Assembly (NCBI GenBank): GCA_016124855.1
Contig: WGMX01000042.1
Span: forward strand, 1 to 64,000
DNA: 64,000 nt
Source of the DNA: Anaerolineaceae bacterium
GTDB taxonomy: Bacteria; Chloroflexota; Anaerolineae; Aggregatilineales; Phototrophicaceae
Direction of reading: 5' to 3'
The notes below the pieces were generated by a model. That model saw only the letters and a program-made list of their open reading frames with translations, was not told the origin of the DNA and searched no databases. Shown one piece after another: positions 53,197-61,694 of this stretch; position 1 is the stretch's first letter; each line of letters opens with the position of its first letter. The translations under genes and the position numbers were made by a program.

Positions 53197-53598
53197 ATGC
53201 CCTTAAAAGTTGAATGGCTCGATACTCAAATGACAATTATGGGTTGTACTGGTGAAGGTACTTGGACGTGGAATGATTACCATGAAGCGCTCGATAATAT
53301 TGCAAACCAATTTAAAGCGACTCAGAAGCGGGTCGATTTAGTCATCATGAGCGCACCTAATTCAATTGTTCCTAAAGGCTCATCGATGCCGCACTATCAA
53401 CGTGCTATGCGAATCATGCCTGATAATTTGGGACTATTAGTGATGGTAACGAGCAATACCTTTGCCCGTACCATTGTCTCCATATTTACCAAAGTGTATC
53501 CTAACCAAGACAATGTTAAGATGCTTATGGTGGCTTCGCTCGATGAGGCTAAAATGAGAATATCCAATGACCGCATGAAACAGGTCAGTGTGCGCTAA
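53197..53598 (+). CDS. Hypothetical protein, possible STAS-like domain
   Basis: The 133-residue protein reads MPLKVEWLDTQMTIMGCTGE, then GTWTWNDYHEALDNIANQF and later GLLVMVTSNTFARTIVSIFT. Alternating beta and alpha predictions and the DxxEAL helix suggest a small alpha/beta domain of the STAS or SpoIIAA-like kind, but key residues cannot be confirmed. It has a GGAG site. Monocistronic, in front of the convergent hisS gene. Confidence 0.5.
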   Translation: MPLKVEWLDTQMTIMGCTGEGTWTWNDYHEALDNIANQFKATQKRVDLVIMSAPNSIVPKGSSMPHYQRAMRIMPDNLGLLVMVTSNTFARTIVSIFTKVYPNQDNVKMLMVASLDEAKMRISNDRMKQVSVR

Positions 53599-53621
53599 GT
53601 TATCCGTAGCGCACCTAACAC

Positions 53622-54953
53622 TTAACGCAGCATCGAGATCACTTTATCAGCAGCGGCGCTGGGGTTTACCGTTACTTCAGAACCATCACTCAGGCGCTTG
53701 AGCTTCACCACGCCGGCTGATATTTCTTCTGGGCCTTGGATGGCAACCATCGGTATACCTTTTTTGTTGGCGTACTCAAACTGTTTACCCAGTGCTCGAT
53801 CTTGCATGTAAAGTTCCGTACGCACGCCACCAGCGCGTAGGTCAGCCGCTAACTTGGCCGCGGCAGGGCGTGACTCTTCATTAAAGACGGTAACTAAGGT
53901 CTCTACAACTGTTCCCACAATATTGGGCGGATAGAGATTTAGAATGTCCATAAGATCAATGATACGTTCGATTCCTAAAGACGTACCCACATTAGGCAGA
54001 CTTTCCTTGCGGAACATACCGATTAAGTCATCATACCGTCCGCCTCCGGTTACACTGCCAAGATTAGGTTCAGTGATAATCGTCTCGAAAATTGGCCCTG
54101 TGTAATAACCCAGCCCACGCACCATCGTGAAATCAAATTCATAATTTTGGGCGGGAACACTTGTCATTTCCAAGTGTGCGGCTAATTCACGGAGTTCGCG
54201 CAAACCTTCACGCGCGGTTGGAATATTGCCCATCATTTCTTCGACAATATCTAGGTTAGCCAAACCCTCCTGGCGGGTTGTTATGAGTTGAATCATCCGC
54301 TTCACCGCATCAGGGGCGATACCGCGTTCGAGCAGTTCTTTCTCGACACCTTCTGCGCCAATCTTGTCGAACTTATCCACGCTGCGGTACAAGTCTGGAA
54401 GTTGTTCGTCAGTTACACCTGAATACTGTCCCATTCCCGTAAGCAGTTTGCGATTATTGATTTTGACGACGAACTGTGTGAAGCCTAAGCGTCGCAAGGC
54501 AGTCGTGATTAAGCTAATGATTTCCGCATCCGCGACCATGCCACTAATACCGACAATATCCGCGTCGCACTGGAAGAACTCCCGATAACGCCCGCGCTGT
54601 GGACGTTCGGCACGAAAAACAGGTGAGAGTTGATAGCGTTTGAACGGTAGCTTAATTTGGTTTTCATATTGGGCGACCACACGCGCTAACGGGACGGTCA
54701 GGTCATAACGCATTGCAACTTCTTCTTTACCGCCGGGATGTTGCGAACTGTAGATGAGCTTTTCAGCATCCTCACCGTACTTGCCGTACAGCGTTTCTTT
54801 CAATTCAAGGATTGGTGTTTGCAGGGGTTCAAAACCGTACAGGTGAAAAACCTCGCGCACAATGCCAAATACATACTCACGTTTGAGCATATCTGCGGGC
54901 AGAAAATCACGCATCCCTTTGGGCAAACGGGGAACAATTTTAACGGCGGCCAT
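53622..54953 (-). CDS. hisS: Histidyl-tRNA synthetase
   Basis: The 443-residue class II synthetase has motif 1 near the start (PRLPKGMRDFLPADMLKREY), then motif 2 YQLSPVFRAERPQRGRYREF. The histidine-specific VRGLGYYTGPIFETI and motif 3 with GVGTSLGIERI-like NVGTSLGIERIID are present, and a C-terminal anticodon-binding domain ends the protein. It charges tRNA-His. The ATG at 54953 is preceded by AAGGA; an in-frame TTG 14 codons upstream lies inside a terminator hairpin. The upstream leader shows it is regulated by histidine through attenuation. Confidence 0.95.
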   Translation of the reverse strand: MAAVKIVPRLPKGMRDFLPADMLKREYVFGIVREVFHLYGFEPLQTPILELKETLYGKYGEDAEKLIYSSQHPGGKEEVAMRYDLTVPLARVVAQYENQIKLPFKRYQLSPVFRAERPQRGRYREFFQCDADIVGISGMVADAEIISLITTALRRLGFTQFVVKINNRKLLTGMGQYSGVTDEQLPDLYRSVDKFDKIGAEGVEKELLERGIAPDAVKRMIQLITTRQEGLANLDIVEEMMGNIPTAREGLRELRELAAHLEMTSVPAQNYEFDFTMVRGLGYYTGPIFETIITEPNLGSVTGGGRYDDLIGMFRKESLPNVGTSLGIERIIDLMDILNLYPPNIVGTVVETLVTVFNEESRPAAAKLAADLRAGGVRTELYMQDRALGKQFEYANKKGIPMVAIQGPEEISAGVVKLKRLSDGSEVTVNPSAAADKVISMLR

Positions 54954-54978
54954 TATTTTATCCTTCAGCCATAGAAAT

Positions 54979-55006
54979 AAAAAAGCGCAGTCCAACGCCT
55001 GCGCTT
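54979..55006 (-). terminator. Attenuator terminator in the hisS leader
   Basis: AAGCGCAG (54983-54990) and CTGCGCTT (54999-55006) form an 8-bp stem. The minus strand then has a run of T residues. The hairpin is only about 25 bp upstream of the hisS start, so it must be regulated rather than constitutive. One arm also takes part in an alternative pairing with 55017-55028. Confidence 0.85.
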
Positions 55007-55028
55007 AGAGGTGACTCGCAACGGTTGG
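54992..55028 (-). promoter_or_regulatory. Antiterminator of the hisS leader
   Basis: On the minus strand CCAACCGTTGCG (55017-55028) can pair with CGCAGGCGTTGG (54992-55003). CCAAC pairs with GTTGG, two mismatches follow, and then TTGCG pairs with CGCAG (5'-side T opposite G). This captures the terminator's upstream arm. The first segment begins directly after the leader-peptide stop codon, so a ribosome at the stop would block it. Confidence 0.75.
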
Positions 55029-55064
55029 TTAACAGTATTTCGTTAAATCGTGATGATGCAGCAT
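55029..55064 (-). CDS. hisS leader peptide MLHHHDLTKYC
   Basis: An 11-codon frame, ATG CTG CAT CAT CAC then five to six more codons and TAA, encodes three consecutive histidines near its start. AAGGA lies six bases before the ATG, so it can be translated. The stop codon touches the antiterminator segment. This is the classical layout of ribosome-mediated attenuation. With abundant charged tRNA-His the ribosome reaches the stop, the antiterminator is blocked and transcription ends. With scarce tRNA the ribosome stalls at the His codons and hisS is made. Confidence 0.85.
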   Translation of the reverse strand: MLHHHDLTKYC

Positions 55065-55093
55065 GGCAATTCCTTAGTGTACTTGCTGCCTAT

Positions 55094-55122
55094 AGAGTAG
55101 CGGAAAATTGTAACCCACGCAA
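55094..55122 (-). promoter_or_regulatory. Candidate promoter of the hisS leader
   Basis: On the minus strand TTGCGT (55117-55122) and TACTCT (55094-55099) are separated by 17 bp, about 30 bp before the leader ATG. The -35 is imperfect and the -10 is weak. Confidence 0.4.
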
Positions 55123-55267
55123 CTCCCTTGTTGATCTCGATACGCGTAACACAATTAATAATTGTGCTGCGATCAAAATCAAATTTATACAAAATTCACA
55201 TTCGTTACCGAAATAATTTCGCTTATTGCATTAGAGTCAGATATAGAAATCATGAGAGGATCCATTA

Positions 55268-56062
55268 ATGGCGAATTTAACAGAAGTCCAAATGGCACTT
55301 AAACAGGGCGATAAAGCAAAAGCCAACCAGCTTTTGAAATCAATCCTACAGCAAAATCCTTCAGCCGACGCATGGGTGATGGCGGCGCGAATGACAAGCA
55401 ATCCTGAAACGGCCAAGCTCCATTTGCAGCGCGCACTTGCGTTCGACTCCAAACATGTTAAGGCTCGCGACATGCTGCGCGACTTGGGCGGTACACAGAA
55501 GTCAGCTTCCGCAGCTTTAACAGGAGGACTCCTGACTACCTTTCGAAGCGAGTTAGAAAAATTTGGCGCCAACAAACCCGTCCTTCGTGATTTAAGCCCT
55601 AGCTTGCGAATGGTTACTGCCCTTAGTTTATACACGCTCATACTTGCACTAATATTGGTGGTTGTAGCCTCTTTGCTGTCTCCAACAGCGCCACTTGAAT
55701 TACCGGCGTTTACCCCTGTTACCGTTTATCAAGGCGATACTTTGATTAGCCAATGGAATACCGAAGGTTTAAACATAACCAATCTGGTTAATGTGGTTCA
55801 GGATCCTAACGTGCTATCTAAGGAACAAATCAACTTCACCGTGACTGACGACAATGGCTCTCATAAAGTTCAGATCTATCTCTATGACGACGTTGCGGGG
55901 ATTGTCAATGATGGGGTGCGAATGACGGCCCTTACAACCGATGGCACAAACAAAATGGATATTGTACAAACTGCCGTCATCATTTATCCGGCAGATATGA
56001 ATGAATTGACCGTCTCGTTATTGGAAAGCGCCCTCAAACCGGCGCCGACCGCCCCCGTATAA
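55268..56062 (+). CDS. TPR-like membrane protein next to a Flp-type pilin gene
   Basis: The 264-residue protein has an N-terminal TPR-like hairpin (MANLTEVQMALKQGDKAKAN, then LLKSILQQNPSADAWVMAAR). A membrane helix near residue 118-140 (ALSLYTLILALILVVVASLL) and an external domain of about 110 residues follow. A Thr/Pro-rich end follows a final helix. The pilin-like gene begins 31 bp downstream, so a role in pilus assembly or surface display is plausible. The family is not recognised. Confidence 0.6.
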   Translation: MANLTEVQMALKQGDKAKANQLLKSILQQNPSADAWVMAARMTSNPETAKLHLQRALAFDSKHVKARDMLRDLGGTQKSASAALTGGLLTTFRSELEKFGANKPVLRDLSPSLRMVTALSLYTLILALILVVVASLLSPTAPLELPAFTPVTVYQGDTLISQWNTEGLNITNLVNVVQDPNVLSKEQINFTVTDDNGSHKVQIYLYDDVAGIVNDGVRMTALTTDGTNKMDIVQTAVIIYPADMNELTVSLLESALKPAPTAPV

Positions 56063-56092
56063 GTATTATCTGGCATTATCGAAGGAGTACCA

Positions 56093-56542
56093 ATGAATAC
56101 GGAAGTCGCGAGCATAACAAAGGAAACGCATAAGCGTATCCAACGTGGACAGGGCTTGGCTGAATATAGCCTGATTATTGCCTTGGTAGGGCTGGTATGT
56201 GTACTAGCCCTATCGCTGTTGGGAAAAGGAACCAAGAGTGCCATCTATAAGGTAACCTGCGCCGTCGGAAGTACTGACCCACAATGCGCCTGCATTAATG
56301 AGAAGTTGACTGTCACATCGACGTATCCAAATGGTTGCAGCGGCAATACACTCATTGTTACTGTAAAAAGCTCATGTTCAGTGAGTGCAATTACGGTCAA
56401 CGGCAGCAGCGGTGTGACTCCATTAAGTGTATCTTGGAGCAATGCACCGGTCTGTACCGGCGGCGCCTCGACATTTAATGTTCAGACCTATCAATCTTCA
56501 CCGTACAACACATCGAACAGCTATAACGTCTCTCGACCATAA
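56093..56542 (+). CDS. Flp-type (class IVb) pilin-like protein
   Basis: The 149-residue protein begins with a basic leader. A prepilin site follows in RGQGLAEYSLIIALVGLVCV: cleavage after the Gly of RG would leave Glu at position 5, as in Flp pilins, followed by the hydrophobic helix. The C-terminal part after residue 55 is longer than normal (Flp pilins are 50-80 residues) and has several Cys and many Ser/Thr. AAGGAG precedes the ATG. Secretion would need TadV/Tad components, which are not in the window. Confidence 0.8.
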   Translation: MNTEVASITKETHKRIQRGQGLAEYSLIIALVGLVCVLALSLLGKGTKSAIYKVTCAVGSTDPQCACINEKLTVTSTYPNGCSGNTLIVTVKSSCSVSAITVNGSSGVTPLSVSWSNAPVCTGGASTFNVQTYQSSPYNTSNSYNVSRP

Positions 56543-56561
56543 GCCAATTTTCGTATAAATA

Positions 56562-56593
56562 AAAAGAGCGCAACTGAATTTTTGCGCTCTTTT
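56562..56593. terminator. Bidirectional rho-independent terminator
   Basis: AAAAGAGCGCAA (56562-56573) and TTGCGCTCTTTT (56582-56593) form a perfect 12-bp stem between the convergent pilin and DinB-like genes. The A/T ends give T-runs on both strands. Confidence 0.85.
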
Positions 56594-56609
56594 CATATCG
56601 GGCAGCAAA

Positions 56610-57218
56610 TTATACTCCGGCGGTAGCAATTTCTGATGCAGCTTTCGCTTGCCGCGCGACCTCACGGAACTGAGCATAATGCCCTAATTCATGTTTGAGC
56701 CCATACAGAAAACAAGTTGTAGCATTAAATTGTCCATTTCGCTCGATAAAACGTGGGGAAAGCTCGCGTTTGGTTTCCAGATTGGGCTTATCCGGCCATG
56801 CATCCAAATATCCTAAGCGGATACGGCGGCTTTCTTCCAAGCGCTGAATACATTGCGCAGTCGTCGTTACCGTTTTCCAGTCAGTTTCGTAGCGCAAACG
56901 GGGTTCGGCTGGATAGGGTACGCCCCGCGCCAAAAAGCTGCTGTAGGTGGCCCATTCCTCGCTACTCGCGGTAACGTGAACCACAAGGTGTGCAACACTC
57001 CAACCAATCTTTTCTTCACCGGGTTTGGCGTGGGGATCATCCGCATCAGGATCATAAGGCAGGAAGCTAACTTGGGTATCGTCCAAACCTTGAACTATTT
57101 TGAGCAGTGTATCAATTGATTCATTGGTCGCGTTACGTAAATCCTCGACAGTAAAATGCTCTGAAAATTGCAGCAAGGTTATTTCATGGTTTTCAACTTG
57201 GCTAAAATCCAACGACAC
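56610..57218 (-). CDS. DinB-family protein
   Basis: The 202-residue protein has LRNATNESIDTLLKIVQGLD in its first helix, IGWSVAHLVVHVTASSEEWA with two His in helix two, and LYGLKHELGHYAQFREVARQ with HxxxH in helix four. These match metal-binding positions in DinB-like four-helix proteins. They may act as thiol-dependent enzymes or be regulators; the substrate is unknown. Monocistronic, with the terminator shared with the pilin gene. Confidence 0.78.
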   Translation of the reverse strand: MSLDFSQVENHEITLLQFSEHFTVEDLRNATNESIDTLLKIVQGLDDTQVSFLPYDPDADDPHAKPGEEKIGWSVAHLVVHVTASSEEWATYSSFLARGVPYPAEPRLRYETDWKTVTTTAQCIQRLEESRRIRLGYLDAWPDKPNLETKRELSPRFIERNGQFNATTCFLYGLKHELGHYAQFREVARQAKAASEIATAGV

Positions 57219-57358
57219 AATAAACTCCTAACAACTACTATAGTTTGTTTTCAGGCCGAACATGAAAATAGAAGGTGCGTTTTCATACCTCTTCCTAGAA
57301 GATCGATGAAGAACAATTCTTACAACTCTATCTAAATATTTACGAAATGCACAAATGT

Positions 57359-57403
57359 ACGTTTTAGCGTTTCGATTCGAGCGGTGTTACACTTCTAAAA
57401 CGT
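57359..57403. promoter_or_regulatory. Inverted repeat upstream of the iron-sulfur oxidoreductase gene
   Basis: ACGTTTTAG (57359-57367) and CTAAAACGT (57395-57403) are 9-bp inverted arms, 27 bp apart and about 45 bp before the start codon. The spacing suits two regulator half-sites across a promoter. No matching site elsewhere in the window was found. Confidence 0.45.
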
Positions 57404-57446
57404 GTCGTTTGCGCCCACATCAACAAATACTTCATGAGGGAAATTT

Positions 57447-59498
57447 ATGCTAACACCATTTGAACAATTCCTTTTTATCACGTTAGCAGTGCTGGCTATC
57501 GGTGCGACATACAGCGGCTTCCGCGATATGTACCTCATCATTTTTCGTGGAGAAGGCCAACTCTATTTAGATCACTTGCCCCAGCGGCTTTGGAAAGCCC
57601 TGAAAATCTACCTCACCCAGCAGACTACACTCAAAACGCGGCGTGTCAGCAGCCTTTTTCATCTCGGAATCGTATGGGGTTTTACGTACTATTTTCTCGT
57701 CAACGGCTTGGATACGTTTAAAGGTTTTATTCCGAATTTTCTGGAATGGCTTCAAAATTTTGGCCTTATTTATGATCTCTATCGCCTGATTGGGGATGTA
57801 CTCAGTGTGGCCGTGTTGGTGGGCGTTGTCTACTTTATTCTGCGCCGGTATGTACTCCCCAATAAAAAAGAATTGGAATATCACGACAATATTCTCTTGT
57901 ACCCTAAAGTAAAGGCGGGCGCAATCGCTACCGACTCGCTGGTGGTAGCGATTTTCATCCTTTTGCATGTTGGATCCCGCTTTTTGGGTGAGTCCGTTTA
58001 TGCAGCCCATCATGGTGCTGATATTTTCATGCCTTTCGCCACTTTAGTTTCACCTATTTGGGGCGGCATGAATACGGATTCACTAACCGCGCTGGAGCAT
58101 ATCTTTTGGTGGCTGGCGCTGGGCGGCATTCTGGTTTTTACACCTTACTTTCCCTATTCTAAACATGCTCATTTGTTTATGGCTCCACTTAATTTTCTCA
58201 CCAAGCCTAAGCGAACCTCACTCGGTGAAATGGATAAACTTGACTTGGAAAACGCCGATATTGAACAGTTTGGTGTGAATAAGCTGGAAGATTTACCCAA
58301 AACCAATATTTTAGATGGCTTTGCCTGCATCATGTGTAATCGCTGTCAGGACGTGTGTCCAGCCTATGTGACTGGCAAAGAACTTTCGCCTTCTGCCTTA
58401 GAAATCAATAAGCGCTATTTCATGCGTGACCACATGACCGATTTAGCCGGCGGTTCGGAGTCAGAATTCTCGCTGGTTGGCATGGCGATTAGCGAGTCGG
58501 CGGTATGGGCATGCACATCGTGCGGCGCATGTATTGACATTTGTCCGGTAGGCAATGAACCCATGTTGGACATTCTGAATATCCGCCGTGACGCGGTGTT
58601 GATGCAGTCAGAATTCCCATCGGAATTGCAGGGTGCTTTCAAGGGCATGGAACGACAGGGTAATCCATGGCAAGCCCCTCGTGAAGATCGCTTTAAATGG
58701 GCGAAGGGTTTAGAAATTCCTGTGCCGACGGTTGATGAAAACCCAGACTTTGACATTCTCTATTGGACAGGCTGCGCAGTGAATTATGATCCACGTGCCC
58801 AACTAACCGCACGGGCATTGGTTAAGGTGTTGAATACGGCTGGTGTGAACTTCGCGGTACTAGGTGAGATGGAGAACTGCACCGGTGATGTTGCACGGCG
58901 AGCGGGCAAGGAAGATTTGTACTTCGAACTAGCGACAGGTAATGTGGAAACGCTGAACGAGGTGAACCCCAAGCGTATCGTCGTCACCTGTCCACATTGT
59001 TACCATAATATTGGTAAGGAATACCCTCAATTCGGTGGAAATTATGAGGTGGTGCATCATACCGAATTGATTGAGGAATTGATCGCAGCCGGGAAAGTCC
59101 CTGCAAGCGCGAGTCCGAAGAAAATGAGCAATGTTACCTTCCATGATCCTTGCTATCTGGGACGACACAACGATGTAGTCGAAGCACCGCGTAATGTGTT
59201 GGGCTTAGTCACCGAGAATATCATCGAGATGCCGCGCACTAAGAAAAAGTCCTTCTGCTGCGGAGCAGGTGGCGCACAGTTCTGGAAGGAAGAAGAACAC
59301 GGCACAAAAGCAGTCAACGCCGAGCGTTATCAAGAGGCCAAGGCGACAGGTGCTGAAGTGTTAGCGGTCGGATGTCCATTCTGCGCCCAAATGTTTGAGA
59401 CAGCGAAGGCCAACGACAGCGGCACCGGCATGATTATTAAAGATGTAGCCGAATTGATCGCAGAGAATTTAACAATGGAAGCGATTGTCCACGACTGA
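57447..59498 (+). CDS. Membrane iron-sulfur oxidoreductase (HdrD/GlpC-type with NarI-like N-domain)
   Basis: The 683-residue protein has five to six membrane helices in the first 240 residues, resembling the NarI/DUF3483 heme-binding domain. Two [4Fe-4S] ferredoxin motifs follow (CIMCNRCQDVCP near 293 and CTSCGACIDICP near 356). Two CCG-type domains come last: GCAVNYDP, NCTGDVARRAG and CPHCYHNIGKEYP, then HDPCYLGRHND and FCCGAGG. It should transfer electrons between the quinone pool and a soluble donor, as related heterodisulfide-reductase-like proteins do. The substrate side is not encoded nearby. Confidence 0.88.
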   Translation: MLTPFEQFLFITLAVLAIGATYSGFRDMYLIIFRGEGQLYLDHLPQRLWKALKIYLTQQTTLKTRRVSSLFHLGIVWGFTYYFLVNGLDTFKGFIPNFLEWLQNFGLIYDLYRLIGDVLSVAVLVGVVYFILRRYVLPNKKELEYHDNILLYPKVKAGAIATDSLVVAIFILLHVGSRFLGESVYAAHHGADIFMPFATLVSPIWGGMNTDSLTALEHIFWWLALGGILVFTPYFPYSKHAHLFMAPLNFLTKPKRTSLGEMDKLDLENADIEQFGVNKLEDLPKTNILDGFACIMCNRCQDVCPAYVTGKELSPSALEINKRYFMRDHMTDLAGGSESEFSLVGMAISESAVWACTSCGACIDICPVGNEPMLDILNIRRDAVLMQSEFPSELQGAFKGMERQGNPWQAPREDRFKWAKGLEIPVPTVDENPDFDILYWTGCAVNYDPRAQLTARALVKVLNTAGVNFAVLGEMENCTGDVARRAGKEDLYFELATGNVETLNEVNPKRIVVTCPHCYHNIGKEYPQFGGNYEVVHHTELIEELIAAGKVPASASPKKMSNVTFHDPCYLGRHNDVVEAPRNVLGLVTENIIEMPRTKKKSFCCGAGGAQFWKEEEHGTKAVNAERYQEAKATGAEVLAVGCPFCAQMFETAKANDSGTGMIIKDVAELIAENLTMEAIVHD

Positions 59499-59526
59499 TT
59501 AATCGCAAAGATGTGGAAAATAGAAA

Positions 59527-59555
59527 AACGCTGTTCGAGAGAGCGGCGTTTTTTA
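59527..59555 (+). terminator. Rho-independent terminator after the oxidoreductase gene
   Basis: AACGCTGTTC and AGAGCGGCGTT pair across a small loop, with one or two wobble pairs, followed by TTTTTT. Confidence 0.75.
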
Positions 59556-59688
59556 TTCCTCCACAACAGATAATCTGTAGCCGCCCAACCCCATTTTTTT
59601 GATCACGACTTTAGTACACTGTACCACCGGACGATCTATTCCCCACGCAGCCGATGTATAATGAAGTTAGTGCTTTTAGCCGGAAATT

Positions 59689-60864
59689 ATGCCCATGTCT
59701 GGTCGCTCAAAAACCGAATCGGATACCGAAAAACTCCAGCGGCGTAACCGTGAATTATCAATTCTAAACACGATTGCTAAAGCCTTGAATCAAGAAGTCG
59801 ATTTGACCCGCGCATTAAGCGTAGCACTGCACGATGTTGCCGAGTTGTTTGATTTAAAAACCAGTTGGATTTATTTACTAGATGTAGAGAATAAATTCTA
59901 TCTGGCTGCCGCTCAAAATTTGCCACCAGCATTGGCTGAACATCCCCGCCGGATGGCTGGCTCCTGCGACTGTATGTGGTATTTCAACAACAATCAACTC
60001 CCTGCACCAGAAAATATCACTTGTTCACGCCTTGAAAATCTGACGGTCGGGACAGCCGACTTGCGCCAACATGCCAGCATTCCCCTTAGTGCGCGGGGTA
60101 AGCCCTTGGGGATTCTGAATGTTGCCAGTACGGATTGGGGTGATCTTCGTACTGAAGACTTGCAGCTACTTTATTTGGTGGGGGATTTGTTAGCGATCGC
60201 TATTGAACGCGCCCGTTTATTCAACCGCAGTGCGGAGATTGGGGCGATTGAAGAACGCAACCGTTTAGCCCGCGAAATTCATGATACATTGGCACAGGGC
60301 CTAACCGCAATCGCGCTCAATCTAGAAACAGCAGATGCCATCATGGACAGTGGTGGGTCACCGGAACGTGCGCATCAATCTGTGATGCAAGCCTTGTACT
60401 TGGCACGCACTAATCTAGAGGAAGCTCGACGATCCGTTATGGATTTGCGTGCTGCGCCGTTAGAGGGGCGTCCATTGAATGAGGCGATGAAAGCACTCAT
60501 TGATGAATGGGCTTCCCGCCGCAAGATTATTGTCAATTTTAATGTAGTTGGGGCAGGCAGACTGTTACCGGTTCGCATCGAAGTTGGTTTGTACCGTATT
60601 TTGCAGGAAGCACTCACGAACATTGGTCGTCACGCACAGGCTCACCATGTCAATGTTCAACTGATGGTGATGCCGGAACAGATTCGACTTCAGATCACGG
60701 ATGATGGACGTGGCTTTGACCCTGACCAAGTGCCTGCAAATCACTTTGGCTTAATTGGTATGAACGAGCGCGTAAAACTGTTGTCTGGCATATTACACAT
60801 TAGCAGCAGTCCCGGTGCCGGTACTGAACTTGAAGTTTCTGTTCCTTTGGAGGCTAACCTATGA
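59689..60864 (+). CDS. GAF-domain sensor histidine kinase, NarL-type
   Basis: The 391-residue protein has a GAF domain (about residues 30-175) and a HisKA_3 dimerisation domain (NRLAREIHDTLAQGLTAIAL) with the phospho-His at about 198. The HATPase_c domain has VGLYRILQEALTNIGRHAQA, DDGRGFDP and FGLIGMNERVKLLSG. It has no membrane segment. Cys93 and Cys95 (SCDCMW) and Cys112 in the GAF domain could hold a metal or sense redox. It overlaps the response regulator by 4 bp, so the two are translationally coupled. Confidence 0.92.
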   Translation: MPMSGRSKTESDTEKLQRRNRELSILNTIAKALNQEVDLTRALSVALHDVAELFDLKTSWIYLLDVENKFYLAAAQNLPPALAEHPRRMAGSCDCMWYFNNNQLPAPENITCSRLENLTVGTADLRQHASIPLSARGKPLGILNVASTDWGDLRTEDLQLLYLVGDLLAIAIERARLFNRSAEIGAIEERNRLAREIHDTLAQGLTAIALNLETADAIMDSGGSPERAHQSVMQALYLARTNLEEARRSVMDLRAAPLEGRPLNEAMKALIDEWASRRKIIVNFNVVGAGRLLPVRIEVGLYRILQEALTNIGRHAQAHHVNVQLMVMPEQIRLQITDDGRGFDPDQVPANHFGLIGMNERVKLLSGILHISSSPGAGTELEVSVPLEANL

Positions 60865-61511
60865 TGAGTCCTATTCGCATTCTGGTTGCAGATGATCATC
60901 CGATTGTCCGTGATGGTTTAATCTCGATTTTGGGTACACAGCCGGATTTTGAAGTTGTTGGTAAAGCAGGGGACGGGCGCGAAACGTTGGAGCAGGTCGA
61001 AAATCTACATCCGGACGTTTTGCTGCTTGACCTCGAAATGCCGCAAATGGATGGGGTCGAGGCGCTTCGCCAGTTGCGTGAATCGCACAATACCGTTCGC
61101 ACGATTGTCTTCACGGCTTTTGATACGGATGAGCGTATTGTCAGTGCGGTACAGGCCGGAGCGCAGGGCTATCTGCTCAAAGGTGTCCCGCGTGAGGAAA
61201 TATTCAATGCCATCCGTGTCGTTCACGCCGGTGGTTCGCTGCTGCAGCCGGTTGTTGCGTCTAAGCTGTTGAAACAGGTTTCTAACGACCATAAACCGCA
61301 GCCGGAAATAGATGCACTGACGCCGCGTGAACAGCATGTCCTCAAACTGTTGGCACAGGGATTGCAGAACAAGGAAATCGCCGTAGAACTGGTTATCACC
61401 GAGCGCACGGTGAAGTTTTACGTCAGCTCAATTCTGAGTAAACTCGGCGCGGGCAATCGCACTGAGGCCGTGACTCTTGCCGTTCAACGCGGGCTGGTCA
61501 AATTAGGATGA
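60861..61511 (+). CDS. NarL/LuxR-type response regulator
   Basis: The 216-residue protein has a receiver domain (IRILVADDHPIVRDGLISIL, DVLLLDLEMPQMDGVEAL with the phospho-Asp). A C-terminal LuxR-type HTH follows (LTPREQHVLKLLAQGLQNKE, then TERTVKFYVSSILSKLGAGN). It is the partner of the upstream kinase. It ends 9 bp inside the convergent small membrane protein gene. Target genes are not known; nearby energy genes are the iron-sulfur oxidoreductase and the FMN reductase. Confidence 0.95.
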   Translation: MMSPIRILVADDHPIVRDGLISILGTQPDFEVVGKAGDGRETLEQVENLHPDVLLLDLEMPQMDGVEALRQLRESHNTVRTIVFTAFDTDERIVSAVQAGAQGYLLKGVPREEIFNAIRVVHAGGSLLQPVVASKLLKQVSNDHKPQPEIDALTPREQHVLKLLAQGLQNKEIAVELVITERTVKFYVSSILSKLGAGNRTEAVTLAVQRGLVKLG

Positions 61512-61694
61512 CCGGGCATGTGGCAAACGCATCACAAACCAAGTGGCAGTTAAACCAGCCAACAGCAGTAATATGGCCAATGTAACTACCGTATTCGGTG
61601 GCACAAACAGGCTAATGCCAAATGCATAAAAAAGGGCTACTCCTAACACAATCCAAATGAAGAAAATAGCGATCAGCCGATGTGTTGAAGTCAT
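61503..61694 (-). CDS. Small two-helix membrane protein, unknown
   Basis: The 63-residue protein has two hydrophobic segments (LIAIFFIWIVLGVALFYAFG and VVTLAILLLLAGLTATWFVM) and short tails. GAGGAGG eight bases before the ATG is a strong ribosome site, which supports expression. No family is recognised. Its 3' end overlaps the regulator gene by 9 bp, convergent. Confidence 0.65.
   Translation of the reverse strand: MTSTHRLIAIFFIWIVLGVALFYAFGISLFVPPNTVVTLAILLLLAGLTATWFVMRLPHARSS

Noticed and set aside
54953-55140. T-box riboswitch before hisS
   Set aside because: No T-box sequence or specifier loop was seen; the His-rich translated leader and its antiterminator explain the terminator better.
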